A stretch of DNA of 64,000 nt, taken from contig CAJTDL010000010.1 in the NCBI GenBank assembly GCA_910575035.1, positions 87,842 to 151,841 of the forward strand, given 5' to 3'. Every line of letters begins with the position of its first letter. Positions within the stretch are counted from its first letter, which is position 1. Under the pieces are notes generated by a model. The model made no database searches, was not told where the DNA came from, and saw only the letters and a program-made list of their open reading frames with translations. Below, in pieces: positions 28,701 to 38,070 of this stretch. This DNA is from Lachnospiraceae bacterium. Lineage in GTDB: Bacteria; Bacillota; Clostridia; Lachnospirales; Lachnospiraceae. Both the position numbers and the translations under genes were made by a program.

Positions 28701-30597
28701 TGTCAAATCCAGCTGCGCTGCTGCCGCTTCTGGTTACCAGCCGGGTCCAGGAGCCTTTGGGGGCGCTCTTTGTCTCGCTGCTGCGCACATCCAGCACATC
28801 TTCTGCATCTAAGGTATCGCTCACATCTATCACTGTATTCCAGTCGGAAGTGGAGAAACGGTAGAATTTCCCATTGTCTTCCACGATGGTGGAGTCAATG
28901 ATATTCACCTCGTCCCCAGTGTCCTGGTCTTCGCTCAGCCATACCTTTGGCTCAGAGAAGGTGTGGAAATCCCTGGTACGGCATACATAGACACGCAGGG
29001 CATGCTGTTCGGTATTGGCGTTGGCCTTGTCTCTGGCAGACCAGTAAACCAAATAATCTCCTGCAGCCTCATCATAAATAGCCTCGGGCGCCCAGACGCA
29101 GCCAGCCCGGTCAAAGCCGGAAAAGACAATTTGAGGCTCGCTCCAGTTCACTAAATCCTTGGATTCCCATACGACCAGGTTCTGGCTGGCATTCAACTGA
29201 TCCCAGCCGCTGCCGCCTGCCCCGCCGCCTTCTGCGTGGAGGTCTGTGCCCAGGATCCAGTACCTGTCCCCTTCTGCGGAACGGATGACATGGGGATCAC
29301 GCACGCCCAGGTCGCTGCCTTCCCCGTCATTTGCCAGGATGGGCTGGGAGACGCCGTCTACCTTGTTCAGTTTCTTCCAGGTCAGGCCGTCTTCGCTGTA
29401 CCCATAGAAAATTTTTTCATAGCCCCCTTCGGTGCCAAAATTGGTCCAGAGATAGCCGGCTGTGTAATCGGTGTCCAGATTGGCTTCCTTAGGCTGTACC
29501 TTTACATTGAAGGTTTTGGTCATGGTTTCGCCATTATATGCGGATGTTAGGACTGCAGTTAAGGTAACGTCCACAGCCGGGCTGCCTGCATTAGGGCGGG
29601 TGACGATGCCGCCGTCATAAATGGCGGAGTCAGAGGAGTCTGTGATCACATCCTTCCGATCAGAAGTCCACTCAATGGAGGAGCCATATCTTCCCTTTTT
29701 CATTAAGCCCAGATTCCCACGCACATCGTCTGCATTGGGGATGCTTAAGAAATCATAGTCTTTCTGAAGCGCCTGGCGCTTTGCCTCTTCCTCCTGGCGC
29801 TTGTCTTCCTCCTCCTGTTCATTTTTGATGGCGTCCAGGGTGGAGACAAACTCCTGGTATTGGGCTGCGATGGCATCTTCGGACAAAATGCCGTCATAAA
29901 TCCGGTAGTTGTCAATCCATCCGCTGTAGTATTCCCCGCTATCCCAGTTGGCTTTCCCTATTTGGATAATTCCGCCATTGGTTCCCAGGATATCACTGAG
30001 TTTATAGGTGCTGTCGCTGGACGACTTCTTTTCACCATTTACATAAAGGGTCGTGGCGGTTGTGGAAACCGTTAAGTCTATATGCGTCCAGTCATTCTTG
30101 GCAGTGGCTGTTAAGTTGTTGCCAGGCCTTGAGCCATTGTTATTGTAACGTTCTACTGTCATATTGGAAGAAGTGTGCAGGATGCCCAGATAGTGCTCGT
30201 GCTGATATTTTTGGGCATTTTCGTTGGGAGCCGCAAAAAAAGTCCAGCTCTTGTTCCCCTTATCTGGTTTAGCGTCATAGGATATGGTAATTTCCTCTTT
30301 GCCAGCCAGAAGGCCTGTGCCGTTTGCTGCTTTTACATCCAAAAAGCTGTTCTTACCGTCCAGGTATAAGGCATTGTCTGTCCCTACCTTTTTCTGTATG
30401 GAACAGGCTCCGTTTGCGGATGCCTGGGCATTCCCTCCAATGAAGGCTCCGTCTGATGCTTCGGCATTGAAATCAAAATCAGCCAGTTTTGGCAATTCTG
30501 AGCCTTCTGCTGCCAAGGAAACGGATGGAAGGCCAGAAGCCGCAATTGCGCCAGCCAGCATCCAGGCATAACATTTGGTTTTCCAAGTGTGTTTCAT
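25723..30597 (-). CDS. Secreted multi-domain arabinan/arabinoxylan hydrolase with two GH43 domains
   Basis: A 1,624-residue extracellular protein. Order: signal peptide (1-29), LamG-like lectin domain (about 35-250), coiled linker, Ig-like module (about 285-370), first GH43-type propeller (about 375-690; LGVRDPHVI near 430, WAPEAIYDE, SREGFTVYK), second LamG-like domain (about 720-920), short Ig-like part, second GH43 propeller (about 1040-1340; ADPDIDYFDGKYWIYPT near 1050, NAWAPSIEEKNGKYYF, DFRESVVVIKRNG with the likely acid Glu), an Ig-like segment, and two Big_2-type domains at the C-terminus. GH43 enzymes release arabinose or xylose from arabinan and arabinoxylan. There is no LPXTG or SLH anchor. 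AAAGGAGG precedes the ATG. Exact linkage specificity cannot be read from sequence. Confidence 0.9.
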   Translation of the reverse strand: MKHTWKTKCYAWMLAGAIAASGLPSVSLAAEGSELPKLADFDFNAEASDGAFIGGNAQASANGACSIQKKVGTDNALYLDGKNSFLDVKAANGTGLLAGKEEITISYDAKPDKGNKSWTFFAAPNENAQKYQHEHYLGILHTSSNMTVERYNNNGSRPGNNLTATAKNDWTHIDLTVSTTATTLYVNGEKKSSSDSTYKLSDILGTNGGIIQIGKANWDSGEYYSGWIDNYRIYDGILSEDAIAAQYQEFVSTLDAIKNEQEEEDKRQEEEAKRQALQKDYDFLSIPNADDVRGNLGLMKKGRYGSSIEWTSDRKDVITDSSDSAIYDGGIVTRPNAGSPAVDVTLTAVLTSAYNGETMTKTFNVKVQPKEANLDTDYTAGYLWTNFGTEGGYEKIFYGYSEDGLTWKKLNKVDGVSQPILANDGEGSDLGVRDPHVIRSAEGDRYWILGTDLHAEGGGAGGSGWDQLNASQNLVVWESKDLVNWSEPQIVFSGFDRAGCVWAPEAIYDEAAGDYLVYWSARDKANANTEQHALRVYVCRTRDFHTFSEPKVWLSEDQDTGDEVNIIDSTIVEDNGKFYRFSTSDWNTVIDVSDTLDAEDVLDVRSSETKSAPKGSWTRLVTRSGSSAAGFDSREGFTVYKLPDGRWCAMGDHSGYKAFVTDDLASGKFTATNASFVDGRFRHGTVMRLSKTEEARILEAFKDKASNPGEQEDPAKEPVLTYDFENDLGKNVITDTATGNASKDDGKLFGSAKVIYDEGRQSHILQLDGSNGGYAEFPKGFFDKRNTMTISMDVKSDLSSGNFFTFTYGKDSNVYDFLRIRGSEVRNAMTLSSWGAEQEVKGTGAATGNWQNVVIVIDNTNMKLYLDGILVSENKDTGILTSAMGTNLLAYLGKSMYSGDAYFKGSFDNIKIYNRALTTLEILGDKIDTVPLLAKATIGTVPEDPANTMGTDSHTAITSQIDQKKKEITSYVRKGTDLTAIPVSFEPLFDGITVTVNGKTYTGGTLDLSKDIQVTAAIPGKRTETYTLRTPKIALNPVLPGQYADPDIDYFDGKYWIYPTTDGFSGWGGTVFHAWSSENLEDWTDEGIILDVKEKNPGNNDKGVAIAASPWSDGNAWAPSIEEKNGKYYFYYCGNINSSYTGTCGSGKAIGVAVADNPAGPFVANELPIVYPKMMGDANIGWSGQVIDPSIFTDDDGTSYLFFGNGGNGTAMAELNDDMVTVKQDTLKRVNGMRDFRESVVVIKRNGLYHFTWSCDDTGSPNYHVNYGTAEKLDGNVTFRYTLLQKDESGDMLGTAHQSLVYHPDTDKCYIAYHRFYTPLGIYTSGLGYHRETCIEEVTFDAETGFMNPLKPTMEGVSLKASGEDQEKKDKETLNSIIAKADFSDALSNGTITKAGKLNLPGKLEGATISWKSSNTAVIANNGTVTLPKKDTKVTLTATFAYGKATGTKTCTVTVKAAPAVTQPTKVTLNVKSSITLGKKEKVTLKATVSPKKASQKVTWKSSKPKIVYVSSKGVITAKGTGTAKITATASNGKKAAVTVKVKNAPKKIKLNKTAKTLKKGKTFQIKATPSSGTASYQFKYSSNKKSVATVSSTGKVTAKKKGRATITVKSYNGKKATLKITVK

Positions 30598-30669
30598 GTG
30601 ATGTCCTCCTTTTTTGTTAATTCTTCTTATTTTTGTGCAGTTTTAATAGAAAATGCACAGTTATATAAT

Positions 30670-30698
30670 ATTATATCGAAGGTTTTGCTGATTTTGAA
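30670..30698 (-). promoter_or_regulatory. Putative promoter of the double-GH43 gene
   Basis: Minus strand: -35 TTCAAA (30693-30698), a 17-bp spacer and -10 TATAAT (30670-30675), about 75 bp before the start codon. There is no inverted repeat like the one at the araA promoter. Confidence 0.55.
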
Positions 30699-30829
30699 TG
30701 GAAAATTTTTTAATTATTTGTACTTTTTTTATTTTTGAAAATGGTGGATGGAAGGGGATGGGAACTTAATAGGCAGTTACTATATTTTGGGCAATGTAAG
30801 TGCCTGCCAGGGAAGTTAGTGGCTGGCGG

Positions 30830-30964
30830 TAAGAGTGGAGAAGTGTCCGTCAGGGAGAGGCTGGAACAAGGGCAAACCCTTATGCCCCAACCACCCCTGA
30901 TGCCGCTTAGCCACTCCTGCCCATAGCATCCCTAAAGTTACTGACATTGGCCGTGAATAGTAAT
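30830..30964 (+). repeat. Intergenic repeat ending in a 28-bp short copy
   Basis: GTTACTGACATTGGCC-GTGAATAGTAAT (30937-30964) is the two ends of the 148-bp repeat joined together. The preceding 100 bp (CCGTCAGGGAG..., GCATCCCTAAA) resembles the sequence before the other short copy at 45835-45862, so a longer unit is duplicated. No gene is seen between 30700 and 31190. Confidence 0.55.
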
Positions 30965-31003
30965 GATGGGCATAAATTTGGAACATGTACCATGCAGTTT
31001 TCC

Positions 31004-31032
31004 TTGTAAAGAAAAGGGAGATGGCGTATAAT
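31004..31032 (+). promoter_or_regulatory. Promoter of the YitT-family gene
   Basis: TTGTAA (31004-31009), a 17-bp spacer and TATAAT (31027-31032), leaving a leader of about 150 nt in which I see no conserved structure. Confidence 0.65.
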
Positions 31033-31190
31033 GGCGGTAGGAAAAGACGGCCATAGCCTGTTAGCTGACAGCAGAGTCTTTGCCGAGGCTTGGAGATCTG
31101 CACTATTGGAGAAACAGGTGGCCAATGCACGGCTCTTGGTATTTTTAGGGCAAAAGGCAGAAAGAGGATTGGAAGTAAGGGAGACGGAAG

Positions 31191-32081
31191 ATGAGCAGTA
31201 TGGCAAAAATAAGCAGGATAGCAGATAAGGATAAGGTAAAAAGGACGGCATTAGAGTATGGGCTGATTACCCTTGCGGCGCTGCTGCTGGTGGTGGGGGT
31301 ATATTTCTTTAAGTTTCCCAATCATTTCTCTTTTGGAGGAGTGACGGGAATCGCAGTGGTCTTAAGCGCAGTCACGCCTTTCAGTACAGGAACCATAAAT
31401 TTTGTGATAAATATGGCGCTTCTGGTTTTGGGATTTGCATCGTTAGGGCGTGAGTTCGGCTTGAAGACGGTATATGTCAGCGTACTGATTTCAGTTGGGC
31501 TAAGCGGGCTGGAGGAATTTTTCCCCCTGCAGGCGCCCCTTACCAATGAGCCTGTGCTGGATTTGATATTTGCCATTGTGCTTCCGGCTTTGAGTTCAGC
31601 GATTTTGTTCAATATTGGGGCAAGCGGCGGAGGGACGGATATTGTGGCGGTTCTGCTGCAGAAGCATAGCACGGTGAATATTGGGACGGCGCTGTTCTTG
31701 GTGGATCTATCCATTACGGTGGCAGCTTTCTTCATATTTGACATCCAGACGGGGATGTTCTCCTTTTGCGGCCTGATGGCAAAGTCTTTGGTGATAGACT
31801 CTGCCATTGAGAATATAAATCTGTGCAAGTACTTTACGATTGTCTGTGACAACCCGGAGCCAATCTGTGAGTTCATCCATGTGAACCTGGACAGGAGCGC
31901 TACGATTTTTCAGGCGGAGGGTACCTTTACCCACCATCGGAAATATGTGATCCTGACGGTGATGAAGCGGGGGCAGGCGGTGCAGCTGCGTAATTTTATC
32001 AGGCAGATTGAGCCCCATGCCTTCCTGATGATTACCAATAGCAGTGAGATAATCGGAAAAGGCTTCCGTGGGTTAAATTAA
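31191..32081 (+). CDS. YitT family membrane protein (DUF161 / DUF2179)
   Basis: A 296-residue integral membrane protein. Residues 20-200 hold five to six hydrophobic segments with the family patterns FKFPNHFSFGGVTGIA near 42-57 and FNIGASGGGTDIVAVLLQKH near 142-161. Residues 210-296 form the soluble DUF2179 domain (ATIFQAEGTFTHHRKYVILT). YitT proteins are widespread in Firmicutes; some are implicated in small-molecule or ion transport, but no substrate is established. It is transcribed alone from its own promoter and converges with the HAD gene. A weak GGAG lies about 9 bases upstream. Confidence 0.88.
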   Translation: MSSMAKISRIADKDKVKRTALEYGLITLAALLLVVGVYFFKFPNHFSFGGVTGIAVVLSAVTPFSTGTINFVINMALLVLGFASLGREFGLKTVYVSVLISVGLSGLEEFFPLQAPLTNEPVLDLIFAIVLPALSSAILFNIGASGGGTDIVAVLLQKHSTVNIGTALFLVDLSITVAAFFIFDIQTGMFSFCGLMAKSLVIDSAIENINLCKYFTIVCDNPEPICEFIHVNLDRSATIFQAEGTFTHHRKYVILTVMKRGQAVQLRNFIRQIEPHAFLMITNSSEIIGKGFRGLN

Positions 32082-32139
32082 TCAACCCTCAGGAATGGGG
32101 CAATCATGTTTTTCAGAGGCAAAGGCAATTTTCGCAGGG

Positions 32140-32802
32140 TTATGCCATGCTTTCTAATATATCCCATAAAGCGCCTGCGCTGCCTGCAATGGCGCTGGCG
32201 CCATGATCTAATAAGAATTCCCGGCTGCGGAACCCCCAGCTTACGCTGATGCAGGGGATGCCTGCATTTTGGGCGGTGGCAAGATCCACATCGGAATCCC
32301 CCACATAAACACACTTCTCTGCAGAAGCCTGCAGCTCTTCTATCGCTGCAAATACGGTATCTGGCGCTGGCTTGCGGGCGATCTGGGGTGATTCTCCGAT
32401 GGCAGTTGTGATATAAGGGGAGAAGAAATCCTGGCACAGCCCTTTCACCGCCAGATCAAATTTATTAGAAACCACTGCCATTTTATATCCCTGTTCACGG
32501 CATTTTTTCAACAATTCCAGAATGCCTGGAAAGGGTTTTGTATAATCTTTTTTATGAAGCTCATAATGTTCCCGGAAGTCTTTCAGGCAAGCGTCAAAAT
32601 AAGGGTTTTCCTTACCTTTGGGAATTGCTTTTTCCATTAAGACGTAAATTCCATTTCCCACCATTTGCCGCACTGATTCTTCAGTATGGGTGGGAAATCC
32701 ATGTTTTGCCATTGCATAGTTTATGCTGTTGCTTAGGTCGGTTAAAGTATCTAATAGGGTTCCGTCTAAATCAAAGATTATGGTGTCGATTTGTTTGGCC
32801 AT
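32140..32802 (-). CDS. HAD-family phosphatase, phosphoglycolate phosphatase-like
   Basis: Hydrolyses a small phosphorylated metabolite in the cytosol. The 220 residues hold all HAD motifs: DLDGTLLDT at 11-19 (nucleophile Asp11, acid Asp13), VVSNK near 109-113 (motif II), the Lys in RKPAPDT near 143-149 and GDSDVDLATAQNAG near 168-181 (motif IV). The cap is of the Gph/PGMB type. It is alone on the minus strand, converging with the YitT gene. AAGGAGC precedes the ATG. Substrate (phosphoglycolate or another sugar phosphate) is a family-level guess. Confidence 0.88.
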   Translation of the reverse strand: MAKQIDTIIFDLDGTLLDTLTDLSNSINYAMAKHGFPTHTEESVRQMVGNGIYVLMEKAIPKGKENPYFDACLKDFREHYELHKKDYTKPFPGILELLKKCREQGYKMAVVSNKFDLAVKGLCQDFFSPYITTAIGESPQIARKPAPDTVFAAIEELQASAEKCVYVGDSDVDLATAQNAGIPCISVSWGFRSREFLLDHGASAIAGSAGALWDILESMA

Positions 32803-33086
32803 TTGTCATGCTCCTTTTCTGTTTCATTGTAAATTTGTATAGAAATGGTTTTTTGCATTATAACACATATGACAGTGAAATTCGCAAGTATTTTAAGCTA
32901 ACGAGAAATTTAGTTTAAAATATTATCATGAGTAGAAAATAATCTTCTATTTTTCCCTTGGAGCCAATTGTATAATAAATTTACCAAAAATTCTGGGCAG
33001 GTTTTGCATGTTGTATTATGGGGGAGACAACTTGGAAAACACGGCTTGGGTGATTTTTCTTAAATCTTAAGTTGGGAGGAATGAAG
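32803..33086. other. Spacer between divergent HAD and GH127 genes
   Basis: AT-rich with several TATAAT-like boxes (one near 32970 facing right). I could not pair any with a good -35. The araA-type palindrome is absent. Confidence 0.3.
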
Positions 33087-36000
33087 ATGAAGCGAAAAAT
33101 GTTGGCTCTGGTATTGAGCCTGGCGATGGTTTTCTCTATGGTGCCCGCAACAACGCTGCAGGCAGCGGAAATCAATGATGAAAGTGTAACAGAAGATGCC
33201 GAAGATGTTTCGCAGGAAGCGGAGGACGGCGCAGCGGCAGAGTCAGAAGACAGCACAGAGCCTGTTGCAACAGTGCAAGCGGATGAGGATTTGGGTACGA
33301 ATGTGGCTTTGAATGCAAAGGCAAGCGCAGCTTATACGAATGAATGGTATATTACTACAGATCCTATTAATGATGGGGAATTGGCAACGGATGTAGCAAC
33401 TACATCTTGGAACTGTTATGGCGCAGGAGATGACTTATACCCGATACCAGTTACCCTGACATGGGATGCCTATCATAAATTGAGCGGCATGCGCATTATG
33501 TGGTGGGCTGATGGTGGCGGTGTAGTATTTCCATCAACGGCAGAAGTGCAGTATTTGGATGTTGATGGGAAGACATGGCATAAGATTTCTGATGTGGGAG
33601 TAGAGGCTGGGGGAGTAAACGGTGCAGATGGCGTATGGAACACGCTGAAATTTGACCAGGAAGTGGAAACCACAAGCCTTCGTGTGCTGGTTGCGCGCGA
33701 GGCAGGCTCGCCCGTTGGCATTGGTATCAGCGAATGGGAAGTGTTTGGGACAGAGGTTTCAGACCAGCTTAGCGGCGTCAGCATCACAGGGGAAAGCGGC
33801 ATTGGTGAAGGCGCTTCAAAAGAGTATACGGCAAGCGTTTCCCCGTCAGAAATGGCAGCTGATGTGACATATGAATGGTCTGTAAGCCCGTCAGATGTTG
33901 CAGCCATTCAAGGCGCTGCCAATACAGCCAAGGTTACTGTGGCAGGGCGGAAGGCAGGAAATGCCGTACTGAAGCTGAAGGTTTCCAAAGATGGTGTTTC
34001 CAAAGAGGCAGAGCTTTCTATTAAAGTGGATGGCGTTCAGAGCATTGACACTTATAAGACTTCTACGGCAGCAGGCGTTGCGCCGATCTTGCCGGATTCT
34101 GTTGTGGCAAAGGGCGTGACCTTTGATACGCCAACTCCATCCTTGAAGAGCAGTACTAATCCCGATTTTGATTTTGGGGAAGAATTTAACGACAGCCTGG
34201 TTCCTGTTACATGGGAATCTGTAGACCCTGCAAGCTATGCGGCAAGCCAGGTTGGGAAAACGTTTACGGTAAAGGGCAAAGCGAAATATGATGGCAAGGA
34301 ATACGATGCTGCTGCAGAAATCACCGTTGCAAACCCCGCAGACACTGCAGAATCCAACAGCAGCGTTACCTTTGAAAATATACAGCTGAATGACGATTTC
34401 TGGGCGCCTAAGCAGGATACGAATGCTATGACTTCCCTGAATAAAGCCATTGAAGAAATTGCAAAGGCCTCCGGCGGAGAGCCAAACTTTGACAATGCCA
34501 TCAAGAGGCTGAATGGTGAGGAGTATGAAGCATTCCAGGGATTCGTATTCCAGGATTCCGATATTTATAAGAGTATAGAAGCCATTTCCTATACCCTTTC
34601 TGCAACCCAGAATGAGACAAGCGCAGAAATGGCAGACCAGCGCAAGAAGCTGGAAGATAAGCTGAACAGCTGGATTGAAAAGATTGAACAAGTGCAGTAT
34701 GCAGATGGTTATATCGATACCCATTTTACGTTAAGAAGCGCCACGTATTCTGGCGGAGAGGCTCCTGGCACGCATCGCTGGAGGAATTTTGCAAACCATG
34801 AAATGTATAATGCAGGCCATTTCCTGGAGGGCGTAGTGGCTTATACCCGTTACCGTGAAGGGATTAATAAGCCTGATTACAGGCTCTATGTGGCAGGCAA
34901 GCGTTTTGCAGACGAAATCGTATCCCTCTTTGGGCCCAATGGGACGCGCCATGAGGTTCCGGGTCATGAGGAGATCGAGCTTGCCCTTGTAAAATTTGGC
35001 AAATTAGCGGAACAGTACGAAGGCGAAGGCGCAGGCCAGAAATATTATGACACAGCACAGACTTTGATCGACAGGCGCGGAGAAGTGGTAAGGGATGAAG
35101 ATAACGAGGTGGTCAGCAATCCAAGGGAGAGTGGTTACTATGGCAGCAACTACTCTCAGGACCGTACGCCTTTTGCCCAGGCAGAAAATGCAGTAGGGCA
35201 TTCTGTGCGCGCCAACTATTTCTACACAGGCATTGCAGATGTGGCTACAATGATGGAAGATACCAATCCCACTAGGATTGCATATCTGGAGAGCTTAGAC
35301 AGGATCTGGGACGCCGTATCCAATCGGAAAACCTATATCACAGGCGGCATCGGCACGACGACTGCCAGCAGTGATTCCGAAGGCTATGGGGATGATTATG
35401 ACCTGCCCAACGACCAGTCCTATTGTGAAATCTGTGCGGCAATCGCTGCTGCCAACTGGAACCAGAGGATGAACCTGCTTTATGAAGATGGCAAATATGC
35501 AGATATGGTGGAAAAGAACCTGTATAACTCCATCCTGGTAGGGACAAACTTAGACGGAAACCGTTACTACTACAGCACCTTACTGGAAGTGAAGAGCGGA
35601 AGCTGGCGTTCTGAGTGGTTTGCATGCGCATGCTGCCCGCCAAACTTAATGAGGACAGTTGCGGCTTTAAGCGGCTATATGTATTCCGTACATAAGGATA
35701 CTTTATTTGTAAATATGTTTGTGGGGAGCGATGGCTCTGTGAATGTAGGCGGGACACAGGTTGGCCTGAAGCAGGAGACAGACTACCCATGGAACGGCGC
35801 AGTGAAATTAACCGTAAATCCGGCACAGTCCAAAGCGTTTACCATGAAGGTGCGCATCCCGGGATGGGTGCAGGAACAGACAAACAAGAACGTTACCATC
35901 AAAGTAAATGGCCAGGCAGTAAGCGCCACAGCAGCAAAAGGCTATGCTACCATTACCAGGACATGGGCAAAAGGCGATGTGGTTACCATTGATATGCCAA

Positions 36001-37952
36001 TGGAAATCAGGAAGACAGAGGCTGACCCGAAGATTACTGCAAATACAGGAAGGGTTGCATTGCAGAGAGGCCCTATCGTATATTGCATGGAAAAGGCCGG
36101 AAATGCACAGTTAAATGCAGACATTGAGAACTTTAGCCCATTGAATATTGTGATTCCAAGGGATGCAAAGCTGAAAGCAACCTATAACAAAGACCTGTTA
36201 AAGGGCGTTGTGGAAATTACAGGCGAGGCAAAATACAGCCTGTATGGAGAGCTTCTTCCAATTAAGATTCAGGCAGTTCCTTATTATGCATGGAATAACC
36301 GGGGCGACGACGGCGTGTATGTTCCAGGAGAGGCAGAACCCAAGAATGGCTCCAGTGGCATGTTGATCTGGACTATGGCAGACAGGGCAATCGTAGGGGA
36401 AAAGGCCGCATCTGCAGATGATGCAGCTCCTAAGGCTAAGATATCCGCAGACTATACTTACGGCGGCGCGCGTATTGAGGGCGTCCATGACCCATCCTTC
36501 GAGCCCTCATCATCCAGTTTGGGCGATGGATTTGGCTGGAGCAACTGGGCAGTGGCACGTGATGACACGCCGCACTGGCTGATGTATGAGTGGGATGAAG
36601 AGATTACCACAAAGCAGATGCAGGTTTACTGGTATGACAATTATTGGAACCGTATCCCAGGCTCACTGAAGATACAGTATCAGGACGCCAACGGCGATTG
36701 GAAGGATGCCGTGATGCATCAGAAATATGAAGAGGTAGTGAAGGTAAATGAGTATAACGTGATTGATATTGATGAGATTACGACCAAGGCAGTCCGCTTA
36801 TATATGACTGTAAACCTGGAACAGGAAGGCACACAGTCCATCGGTGTATACCGCTGGAAGGTAATGCTGGACGGCGACGCTGTTGCAGCCAATGTTACAG
36901 ATATGATTGCAAAGATTGGGACGCCGAATGCTACCTTAGACTGCAGGAGATTGATCTATGAAGCCCGGGAAGCATACGAATCCCTGACGGATGAGTTAAA
37001 GGCAAAAGTAACTAATTATGCTGTATTGGAAGCAGCAGAAGCGGCATACCCAGGCCTGATTAAGGCAGCGGCTGCCCCGGTTGACACATTGATTAGCAAG
37101 ATTGGCACAGTACAGTTTACATCAGCCAGCAAAAAACTGATCGATGCTGCCCGCGCAGCTTATGAGGCATTGCCAAGGAACCAGAAGGCAGCTGTATCCA
37201 ACTATGGCGTGCTGGTAGCAGCAGAAGAAAGATATGAGGAGCTTCAGGCACAGCCGCCAGTGACACCGCCACAGCCGCAAAAAATTGCAATTTCTAAGGC
37301 AACGGTTTCCATCGCCACTCAGATCTATACAGGAAAAGCACTGACGCCATCTGTAAAGGTAACTTATGGCGGCAAGACGCTTAAGAAGAATACAGACTAT
37401 AAGGTGTCCTTCAGCAGCAACAAGAACATTGGAACTGCAAAGGCAACGATTACCGGCTCTGGAAATTACACAGGGAAGGTTACAAAGACCTTTAAGATTA
37501 CCGTTAAGAAGGGCAAAACTTATACCGTAGGAAATTATAAGTATAAGATCACAAATGCGAACACCAGCGGTAAAGGAACTGTAACGCTTACAGGCGTAAA
37601 GAGCAGCTCTGTAAAGAAAAAACTGAAAACTGCCAGCGTAGCTGCATCTGTAAAGATTGGCGGAAAGAGCTTTAAGGTGACAGAGATTGGCAAGGGCGCG
37701 TTCTCTGGCTGTGCAAAGGTGACAGGCGCAGTCATTGGCGCAAATATTAAGAAGATTGGTGAAAAGGCATTCTACAACTGCAAGAAATTAAAGAAGATTA
37801 CAGTAAAAGGTACAGTGCTGAAGTCTGTAGGGAAGAATGCTTTGAAAAATATCCAGAAGAATGCTGTTATCAAGGTTCCAAAGAGCAAGCTGAAAACTTA
37901 TAAGAAAGTATTTGCATCCAAAGGACAGAAAAAAACGGTTAAGGTTAAATAG
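33087..37952 (+). CDS. Secreted GH127 beta-L-arabinofuranosidase with carbohydrate-binding and leucine-rich modules
   Basis: Removes beta-linked L-arabinofuranose from extracellular glycans. The 1,621 residues comprise: signal peptide (1-26), discoidin-like domain (about 70-210), Ig-like/Big region (about 215-420), GH127 (alpha/alpha) barrel (about 425-1010), discoidin-like domain (about 1125-1260), helical FIVAR-like repeats (about 1265-1385), an Ig-like domain and LRR_5 repeats to the end. The GH127 zinc/nucleophile set is present: Glu781 and Cys783 in YCEICA, and Cys849-Cys850 in CACCPPN, one being the nucleophile as in HypBA1. ATG 33087 is chosen since GGAGG lies 7 bases before it. The tail matches the xylanase tail. 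Released arabinose would feed the ara operon. Confidence 0.92.
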   Translation: MKRKMLALVLSLAMVFSMVPATTLQAAEINDESVTEDAEDVSQEAEDGAAAESEDSTEPVATVQADEDLGTNVALNAKASAAYTNEWYITTDPINDGELATDVATTSWNCYGAGDDLYPIPVTLTWDAYHKLSGMRIMWWADGGGVVFPSTAEVQYLDVDGKTWHKISDVGVEAGGVNGADGVWNTLKFDQEVETTSLRVLVAREAGSPVGIGISEWEVFGTEVSDQLSGVSITGESGIGEGASKEYTASVSPSEMAADVTYEWSVSPSDVAAIQGAANTAKVTVAGRKAGNAVLKLKVSKDGVSKEAELSIKVDGVQSIDTYKTSTAAGVAPILPDSVVAKGVTFDTPTPSLKSSTNPDFDFGEEFNDSLVPVTWESVDPASYAASQVGKTFTVKGKAKYDGKEYDAAAEITVANPADTAESNSSVTFENIQLNDDFWAPKQDTNAMTSLNKAIEEIAKASGGEPNFDNAIKRLNGEEYEAFQGFVFQDSDIYKSIEAISYTLSATQNETSAEMADQRKKLEDKLNSWIEKIEQVQYADGYIDTHFTLRSATYSGGEAPGTHRWRNFANHEMYNAGHFLEGVVAYTRYREGINKPDYRLYVAGKRFADEIVSLFGPNGTRHEVPGHEEIELALVKFGKLAEQYEGEGAGQKYYDTAQTLIDRRGEVVRDEDNEVVSNPRESGYYGSNYSQDRTPFAQAENAVGHSVRANYFYTGIADVATMMEDTNPTRIAYLESLDRIWDAVSNRKTYITGGIGTTTASSDSEGYGDDYDLPNDQSYCEICAAIAAANWNQRMNLLYEDGKYADMVEKNLYNSILVGTNLDGNRYYYSTLLEVKSGSWRSEWFACACCPPNLMRTVAALSGYMYSVHKDTLFVNMFVGSDGSVNVGGTQVGLKQETDYPWNGAVKLTVNPAQSKAFTMKVRIPGWVQEQTNKNVTIKVNGQAVSATAAKGYATITRTWAKGDVVTIDMPMEIRKTEADPKITANTGRVALQRGPIVYCMEKAGNAQLNADIENFSPLNIVIPRDAKLKATYNKDLLKGVVEITGEAKYSLYGELLPIKIQAVPYYAWNNRGDDGVYVPGEAEPKNGSSGMLIWTMADRAIVGEKAASADDAAPKAKISADYTYGGARIEGVHDPSFEPSSSSLGDGFGWSNWAVARDDTPHWLMYEWDEEITTKQMQVYWYDNYWNRIPGSLKIQYQDANGDWKDAVMHQKYEEVVKVNEYNVIDIDEITTKAVRLYMTVNLEQEGTQSIGVYRWKVMLDGDAVAANVTDMIAKIGTPNATLDCRRLIYEAREAYESLTDELKAKVTNYAVLEAAEAAYPGLIKAAAAPVDTLISKIGTVQFTSASKKLIDAARAAYEALPRNQKAAVSNYGVLVAAEERYEELQAQPPVTPPQPQKIAISKATVSIATQIYTGKALTPSVKVTYGGKTLKKNTDYKVSFSSNKNIGTAKATITGSGNYTGKVTKTFKITVKKGKTYTVGNYKYKITNANTSGKGTVTLTGVKSSSVKKKLKTASVAASVKIGGKSFKVTEIGKGAFSGCAKVTGAVIGANIKKIGEKAFYNCKKLKKITVKGTVLKSVGKNALKNIQKNAVIKVPKSKLKTYKKVFASKGQKKTVKVK

Positions 37953-38070
37953 TAACAGCATTTTAGGACAGGGAGAGAAGAAGGCGTATCGGGTTGCTGG
38001 GTGCAGGCTTCAGGGAGGGGGCATGCACGTAGATGCCTGGAACGCAAGGGATTTGATAGTAGAATGAAGG

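Noticed and set aside
31031..31228. 65-codon frame before the YitT gene
   Set aside because: It starts at the transcription start region, lacks a ribosome site, overlaps the YitT start and resembles no family.
33891..34724. 277-codon minus-strand frame inside the GH127 gene
   Set aside because: It is antisense to the conserved Ig-like and GH127 N-terminal sequence, with low-likelihood composition and no start signal.
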